NCBI GenBank assembly: GCA_943704425.1
Contig: CALSCP010002192.1
Location: 7,679 to 51,626 of the forward strand
DNA length: 43,948 nucleotides
Source of the DNA: Ministeria vibrans ATCC 50519
Lineage: Eukaryota; Opisthokonta; Filasterea
Direction of reading: 5' to 3'
This document shows positions 38,017-43,948 of this stretch, one piece after another. Both the position numbers and the translations under genes were made by a program. The notes below the pieces were generated by a model. That model ran no database searches. It worked only from the letters and a program-made list of their open reading frames with translations, and was not told the DNA's origin. Within the stretch, counting starts at the first letter, position 1. The number at the start of each line of letters is the position of its first letter.

Positions 38017-39725
38017 TTATAAAGATTGTGCCTGAGACTGGAGCTAGAGAGAGAAGGAAGTCAAAATTAGACAAAAAGAAGAAGAAGAGTAAGAAAGCAT
38101 CAAGTACAATTTGTTTGCGTACCTGATCAGCAATGTAACGATGAACAGCCTCGGCAACCCAGGGGTGGTGGAAGGCACGAGCGGGCTGGGCGTGTACGGC
38201 GGCATCGCCCTCGAGACCACGCATGGTGGCCACATCGGATGATTGGCTGGCGACCATTCGGGTGAGGAAAGAGCCAGGCGACTCACTCAGGTCACTGCGG
38301 ATGTGCGAGAATGGTGTCATTATAAGAGGCAAGCAGTATTATATATATATGTGTGTGTTTGTGTGTGTGTGTGCGTGTGTGTGTGGTACGTGAGGAGTTG
38401 TCTTCGCACTGAGCGCTGTGCGAGCGTGTCCATAATGCCGTTGATTTCACGGTCAATCTGGTCAATCACCGTCACCGTCTCACTCGAAAGTGCCTAACAA
38501 AATAGAAAACGCACATAACATGCATAAGGGTGTGCGTGTGTGTGTAAGGTGCGTAATGCATAGCGTAATGTACCGAGTTGATCTGGTGAGGACGACGAGA
38601 GGCCTTGAGGCGGAGGGAGACGTGGAAAGTGCGAGCGGGGGCTGTGAGATCGAGGGTGACCGCAGCCGGATGTGCCAGCTCAGACACGACACACGCACGC
38701 AGAGACGAAAGCTGGATAGTCGCAGTCTTAAAAAGCTGCTCAAGGGGTGCGTTGCAACGGATCAGTTGGCGCTCATCGGCGCTCTGGAGGTTGTGGGCTT
38801 TGATGTAGAGCCACAGAGCGTCGACACACTCGTCGATGGTGCCCGTGTCCATGCCCAGCAGCGTAGAAAGTCCGCGCGACAGCTCGTATTGCATGGACTA
38901 AGCACCCATGTGTTGCGTACGTGAGTCTTTTACACAGCTGCATCGTGTTTTTTTTCTTTGTTTTTCTTTTCTTTTACGGATTCTTTGAGGACGAGTGTGG
39001 CCGAGCAGCGGACGGGTGGCGCTTGAAATTTACGTGACATAGTGAACCCATTGGATGTGATGATATCTGCTTCGCTGCCAGGCGTCCATGTGATGGAGTG
39101 GTCATCCATGGTCAGGGTGAGTGACGTGATGAGCGAGGGTAGAAGCTCGGATGGTGCGTCGAGAAGTGAGCCGTAAAGGGAGACGGAGACGTCTGCGGAA
39201 ATGTTGCGTTTGAGGGGACATCACTCGCGAGACGACGGTCGCCGCACGCTTACCTTTGGTGCCGTCGGGACAGTCTGTGACCGTGTGCGTCGAGTGGACA
39301 CATAGGGTGTGCAAGGCCTACGGCAGCGTGGGTTGGCTAGGAGGGAGACAGCGATGGGAGAGGGACTCGATCGCACTTACCTCAATGGGCTTTCGCTGTT
39401 GATGCACCAATTCCATACGTTTGCGCATGAGGGTGGCGTCAATGCGGCGTTCAACGTTCACCATGTCGTCGAAGAGCGTCGCGTCTGCAAGCCACGTCGC
39501 CATTTCTTTGAGTTTGCAATGGTTTCGCTTCATGCGTCTGCAACACACCCGCTGTTACGGCCATAGGCGGATGAAACCAAGGCTTACCTCGCGCCTGAGC
39601 CGCCTGCGTCACCTTTGGATGCAGGTCGGCCGCGTAGCTAAATGGGAGAGGGAGCGACAAAGTCAGCAACAGCGAAAGTTGCGTCGGAGGGCAAAATGAT
39701 GTCTGACCTTTTCGCTCTCGAACAT
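38017..39725 (-). CDS. SMARCD: SWI/SNF complex subunit SMARCD (BAF60)-like, SWIB domain
   Basis: Accessory subunit of SWI/SNF chromatin remodellers that bridges transcription factors. Nine exons: 39708-39725, 39588-39637, 39381-39537, 39254-39317, 38978-39192, 38574-38897, 38390-38493, 38123-38294, 38017-38043; 376 residues, shorter than human SMARCD1 (515), mainly at the N-terminus. Matches: VERRIDATLMRKRMELVHQQ (BAF60 FERKLDQTIMRKR block), SRKFQAPPVRCSATLVL, the SWIB core SRGLSTLLGMDTGTIDECVD with ALWLYIKAHNLQ, and C-terminal GSFLTRMVASQSSDVATMRG and HHPWVAEAVHRYIADQ. Exon 1 codes only six residues (MFESEK). The last exon has two in-frame tandem acceptors (CTAG and CTCCAG, six bases apart), giving ...LQSQAQSL or ...SQAQSL. 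Nuclear role is from the family. Confidence 0.88.
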
Positions 39726-39917
39726 GGTGCAACGTCTTTGAAGGCAAAGGTGAAGGGTCTCTATCAAACACTTTTAAAAAATGATGATGGGACAGTTGAT
39801 ACAGTAGTTCACACTTCAATCTTCATTGACAGATCGCCTAAAATCGATCGCGAAGACTGTCGGTCATCACTCACAAACTTCAAACTTGTTCAATTGTTCA
39901 TTTGAGTTTCTTCTTTT
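39726..39917. promoter_or_regulatory. Divergent promoter spacer, SMARCD / COQ3
   Basis: 192 bases between opposed start codons. An AT-rich patch at 39768-39785 and no clear motifs. Bidirectional function inferred from spacing. Confidence 0.4.
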
Positions 39918-41000
39918 ATGTTGGTGGTTGCGAGAAGAGCGGCCACTATGGCGATTCGAAGCGGTGCGCTGGTGCGTCGACGTGGATTTGCAACGAGCGT
40001 TGATCAAGGCGAAGTTGACAAGTTCCAGAAAATGAGGTATTGTGAGGTCGCCCGAGCCTGGCGTGCCGCCGGAGTGTCTGACACCAATGCATCTATGAGA
40101 TATGCGTGTGTGTGTGCGTGATGCAACGCCATTGTTGTCTCTTTTTGTGTGACGCAAGTGACACTCGTTTTGCTTCTCTCTGTCGGCACAGCCAGTCATG
40201 GTGGGATCCTGCGGGAGACTTTGCTATCCTACAGCGATTCAACCCAGTGCGGGTCAAGTATATCCTTGAGACGGCGGTGCCGCCGGTGCGTGGCGACGTG
40301 CCGGTGGGAGCAGCGCTGCCCATGGCGGGACTCAGTGTCATTGACATTGGGTGTGGCGGGGGTCTCCTCTCCGAGTCACTGGCGCGCCTTGGGGCCCGTG
40401 TGACCGGTGTGGATGCGGTTGCCGACAACATTGGGGTGGCCAAGGCGCACGCGGCGCACGATCCGCTCCTTGCCGAACGACTCGATTACGATCACAGTAC
40501 GGCGGAGGAATACGTCGCACAAGGCGCCACATACGACCTTGTCGTTGCCTCCGAGGTCATCGAGCACGTCTCCGACCGAAGAGTCTTTCTTGAGTCTTGT
40601 CGACGTCTCATGAAACCGGTCAGCGTGCCTTCTTACTCCCGTGTTTATTTTGCACTCACAAAATTTTGATCCACAGAAGAAATCCGCACTGGTAATCTCG
40701 ACGATCAACCAGACAGCCGCGTCGTACCTGCTGGGCATTGTCGCTGCCGAATACATTCTCAACTGGGTTCCGCCGGGCACGCACAGCCACTCCAAGTTTG
40801 TTACACCGTCTCAGCTCACGCGCGAATTGCACTCCGTCTGTGCGCACAGTGAGCTTTCGATGCCCACTGCTCTGCCCGTCCGAGGCATAACCCTCTCGCC
40901 CCTCACACAGCAGTGGAGCCTCTCCGACTGCGACGCTGTAAATTACATTCTCGCCTTCTCCTTAGACGGCAGTCCGTCCAAAGTGAACGATTCATTGTAA
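39918..41000 (+). CDS. COQ3: Ubiquinone biosynthesis O-methyltransferase, mitochondrial
   Basis: SAM-dependent enzyme that carries out both O-methylations in ubiquinone synthesis on the matrix face of the inner mitochondrial membrane. Three exons: 39918-40036, 40192-40618, 40677-41000; 289 residues. The N-terminus MLVVARRAATMAIRSGALVR is a typical targeting peptide. UbiG/COQ3 family blocks: SQSWWDPAGDFAILQRFNPV, motif I VIDIGCGGGLLSESLARLGA, VTGVDAVADNIGVAKAHA, LVVASEVIEHVSDRRVFLES, LVISTINQTAASYLLGIVAA, EYILNWVPPGTHSHSKFV. SAM-binding glycines are intact. The C-terminal tail after YILAFSLDG is short. UbiG-type length and motif order leave little doubt. Confidence 0.95.
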
Positions 41001-41124
41001 CAACATAAAAACAAACACACAGTACACATAGTCGAGTTGAAATTGTTCTCTTCACACACACAAAACAAGGAAAAAAAACACATTCCGCACACCACTCACA
41101 CACATACACAGCGTTGCGGTTGGG

Positions 41125-43880
41125 TTACTCTGCGGGCGGCGCAGGGTACCCGACAGGCGCAGTGCCATAGTACTGCACATACTGATTGTACCATTGCGCA
41201 TACTCTGTGAAATTGCAGAAAAGAAATAGTGAGTTGGGACCCAGTACACAACGCAACACGAGAAAAAAAAAGTTGATTACCTGCAGCGGAAGCTCGCTTC
41301 TGCTCTTCCGTTTGCTCTCCAGCAGCACTGTCGCCACTTTCACCAGCGGCAGCAGAGCCAGAAGTGGCGCCGGCGGCATCAGTTGCATTGGCAGTGTCCT
41401 GTTGTTGTCCTTGCTGATAGTACCCTCCTCCCTCCTGTTGTTCCCCTCCATACTGCTGCTGCTGTCCGTATCCACCCTGTTGATATCCTCCTTGTTGCTG
41501 CTGCCATGGTGCCCCTCCACCCCCACCGCCACTGTACCCTCCATAGCCACCACCGCCACTACTACCCCCTGCCCAAGGCGCTCCTCCTCCGCCTCCAATC
41601 GCCTGTCCTGCGTACACCAAAGGTCCCTGTCGCGACGAATCCGCCGACGTCCGTTGCGTCATGTATGCTTCAGCCGCCGCAACTTGTTCCTCAGTGCCTA
41701 ATCGAAATAGATGAATAAGCCACAAAAAATGTCGTACCTCTCATAGTTTTGTGCGCATCGCATACCTGTCACAATAAACGCCTTGTCTCCGTTGGGCGCA
41801 TCATCGGCAGGGTCACGCGACAGATTGACTGTTGCGCCTGTTTCGGCCATGATCTGACGAATGGTCTCACCGCCCTTGCCAATGATGAGACCCACGCGCG
41901 ACTGTGCAATGGGAAACTTGCGCTGTACTGCGCCCGGAGGAGGTCCACGGCCTGCACGCACGAGACGAGAAGAGAGGGGGAGAGAGAGAGAAAGGAGATG
42001 GAAATGAATAAAGTGATAGAAACAAAGAGAGAGAAAAAAGGGGAAATAAACAAAGTTGATAGGAGAGAGAGAGAAAGGAGATGGAAATGAATAAAGTGAT
42101 AGAAACAAAGAGAGAGAAAAAAGGGGAAATAAACAAAGTTGATAGGAGAGAGAGAGAGGGAGGAGAAAGAAACAAAAAGTGATAGAGAAAGAGAGAGTGA
42201 GAGGTTAGTGAGCGAATGTGTAAGACACTTTGTCAATGTACTTGTTCCTCCATTGTTGCGGCGAAGTGCCTCGTTAATGAGATTTTCCACCATCTCCTTT
42301 GCTCGCTTCACACTACACTCACAATCTTCAGTACACACACTGCACACACACACACAAATATAGTCCTACGCATTCTCATCGCCTGACAGCGTCAGCGTAC
42401 GCACAGGCGCCGCCACTGCGTCATTCACAAACTGAATGCGTGCGCCCGTGTCCGCCTGCATTCGCTTGATCATCTCTCCTTTGTGCCCAATGATAATTCC
42501 CACAAACTCCCGTTGCACCTCCATCTGTTCCGTCTCATGCAAAAACTTGGCTGTCAAAAACGAGAGAAAAAAAAAGATGAGCAACAATACAGTCGTCAGG
42601 AAAAATACACACGTCGCACCGTAATTGACACCGGCACCAGTGAGTGTCGCCAATTGCATTGCACCATTGATGGCTGAGTTGCTGCCTTCATAACCTCCCC
42701 CACCAGCACCGCCGCCAATCGCCCCTGCGCCACCTCGCTCATCGTACGACGGTGAGGGTGGGCGCGAGTCAATCAGATCACTCACAAACTACACGTAGAA
42801 TACAAAATTTAATGCATATAAATAAACAGAAGGGGCAAAAACTCGACTACCATTTTGGCCATTCGAATGGAATCTTCATCGCCCGTCAAATGCAACTGTC
42901 GAGGTTCCTGAGGACCCAATCCGTCCTAAACGCACACACACACACAATACCGACCAATCAACACGCAAGCGCTTCTCCCTTTTCTCAACCCACCTGCATC
43001 AGTTGAAAGTGTGCTCCACTGCGATGCTCCAATTCACGAATTTTCTCGCCTCCGCGACCAATCAGTTGCCCAACCTTATGCGGTGGGATGGGTATAGTCG
43101 CAGTGGTCTCGCCAGGGCGTGATGGCCTCCCCGGAATCTGAGGGGGGGCACCACTACCGCCAACCGCACCACCACCGTCGTGTCGCTACACGTCCCACAT
43201 TGATTAGGTTTCTGAACACTTTGCATATTCTCCCTCACTCTCTGTACCATGGTGTTCATGTTGACCACTTCGTCCACGAGAACTTTTGCTTTTTCCACCT
43301 GCTCCTGATTTCCTGAAATATACACCTGCAAAAGAGAGAGAGAAAAAAAGAAGAAGAAAACGAAAAGAGAGTGAGTTGGTGAGTCAGTCGCATACAGTTG
43401 CACTGCACTGCACGTCTCAGCTCAAGCATACAATTCGCTCGGAACCACCGACATCGGGAGCACACTGAATGCGAGCACCACTCTCTGCCTGCAGTCTGTT
43501 GATGGTCTCGCCACCTGCAAGAGAAGCGCGGGGGGTCAGGGAGAGTCGTCTCTCCAGAGCGAGAGGAAACGTACTTCGGCCAATGACAAGTCCCACGGAA
43601 CGCGAAGGAACCATAATTTGAATGTTTTCTACATGAACAGCGTGTCAACCAGACATGCGAACAGTCTCAGGAGACACCGACGTACGAGGGAGGTTGGGAT
43701 TGGGCGGCGCAGCGGATGCACTTTCGCTCCCTGGACCAAAAAAGAGAAACGGGTGAGAAGAGAGTGTGAGAGAAAAAAAAAAAAGAGGTTTCAGTCAAAA
43801 AAACTCAATCCATTTACCAGTGGGACGCTTGTTATCGCCCTGGTCGCCCTCATCGTCGCCTTCGCGAGATCGTTTCGTTC
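41125..43880 (-). CDS. FUBP/KHSRP-like protein with four KH domains (5' end off the window)
   Basis: Single-stranded nucleic-acid-binding protein; FUBP family members act in transcription, splicing and mRNA decay. Thirteen exons seen: 43818-43880, 43686-43730, 43575-43628, 43432-43514, 43248-43325, 42994-43185, 42851-42925, 42620-42788, 42370-42550, 42242-42312, 41766-41951, 41281-41697, 41125-41204; about 564 codons. KH GxxG loops: VGLVIGRSGETINRLQ, VGQLIGRGGEKIRELE, VGIIIGHKGEMIKRMQ, VGLIIGKGGETIRQIM. Each KH is split across introns or followed by an EQVEKAK-type helix. The start of the visible part is acidic/basic (KRSREGDDEGDQGD). The tail is Gly-, Gln- and Tyr-rich and ends YAQWYNQYVQYYG, resembling the FUBP C-terminal YxxW/AWxxYY activation motifs. 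Exon 43880 opens with two bases of a split codon, so at least one exon lies to the right. Confidence 0.9.
41980..42200. repeat. 83-base tandem duplication in a KH-gene intron
   Basis: Inside the intron 41952-42241, a unit containing GGAGATGGAAATGAATAAAG and AAATAAACAAAGTTGATAGG occurs twice, 83 bases apart (for example GGAGATGG near 41994 and 42077), followed by a partial purine-rich copy near 42155-42190. The copies look identical, so the duplication is recent. Confidence 0.88.
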
Positions 43881-43948
43881 CTACAAACCAAAAGAGCGGC
43901 GTGTGTGTGTGAGAGAGAGAGAACACACACACACACACACAAAAAAAA

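Noticed and set aside
43629-43649. 21-base intron in the KH gene
   Set aside because: Too short; using the GTACGT donor just below 43686 gives a 57-base intron and keeps the frame.

Overview
This is a gene-dense stretch of eukaryotic nuclear DNA. Almost every gene is split by short GT-AG introns, often 60-300 bases. There are no bacterial operons, tRNAs, rRNAs, transposons or CRISPR arrays that I can see. The gene set fits a unicellular relative of animals (choanoflagellate or similar holozoan): an adhesion-type GPCR with EGF, LamG, GPS and 7TM parts, a SMARCD/BAF60 chromatin subunit, a FUBP-like multi-KH protein, an AKTIP/FTS-like protein, a class I myosin and a claudin-like tetraspan protein. 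The organism is an inference; no species marker was found. I rebuilt the exon models by hand from splice sites, reading frame and family similarity. For most genes the exon lengths sum to an intact frame.

Layout, left to right. 1-4541 (-): class I myosin, cut by the left edge and lacking the front of its motor, with a neck/tail made of twelve 67-residue tandem repeats. 4987-7093 (-): secreted protein of a poorly characterised enzyme-like family. 7514-9408 (-): V-ATPase V0 subunit d. 9511-10296 (+): claudin/PMP22-like four-TM protein. 10472-12976 (-): RhoGAP. 13185-13194: assembly gap, probably false. 14236-17806 (+): DHTKD1-type 2-oxoadipate dehydrogenase E1. 18146-21499 (+): mitochondrial EF-G. 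21586-23720 (-): AKTIP-like UEV protein. 23874-27254 (+): COG4. 27670-29687 (-): type B carboxylesterase lacking its C-terminus. 29866-30457 (-): unrecognised small gene spread over two frames. 30669-37824 (-): 2087-residue adhesion GPCR, mostly one 6-kb exon. 38017-39725 (-): SMARCD. 39918-41000 (+): COQ3. 41125-43880 (-): FUBP-like protein with four KH domains, cut by the right edge.

The genes are mostly unrelated housekeeping functions: mitochondrial metabolism and translation (DHTKD1, GFM1, COQ3), membrane traffic (COG4, AKTIP-like, V-ATPase d), cytoskeleton and signalling (myosin, RhoGAP, GPCR), and nuclear control (SMARCD, KH protein). Several neighbours are divergent pairs with about 100-190 bases between start codons. 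Introns hold long (ATT)n, (GA)n and (GT)n arrays. Two incomplete genes, the myosin and the carboxylesterase, stop exactly at such arrays, which points to assembly joins in simple repeats.

The most novel object is the myosin tail: a precisely periodic 67-residue repeat array between three IQ motifs and what looks like the start of a TH1 domain. It resembles a multiplied Myo1D/G-type post-IQ linker and would be an unusual long-necked myosin I. Second is the GPCR, in which two EGF modules appear to be interrupted by inserted domains.
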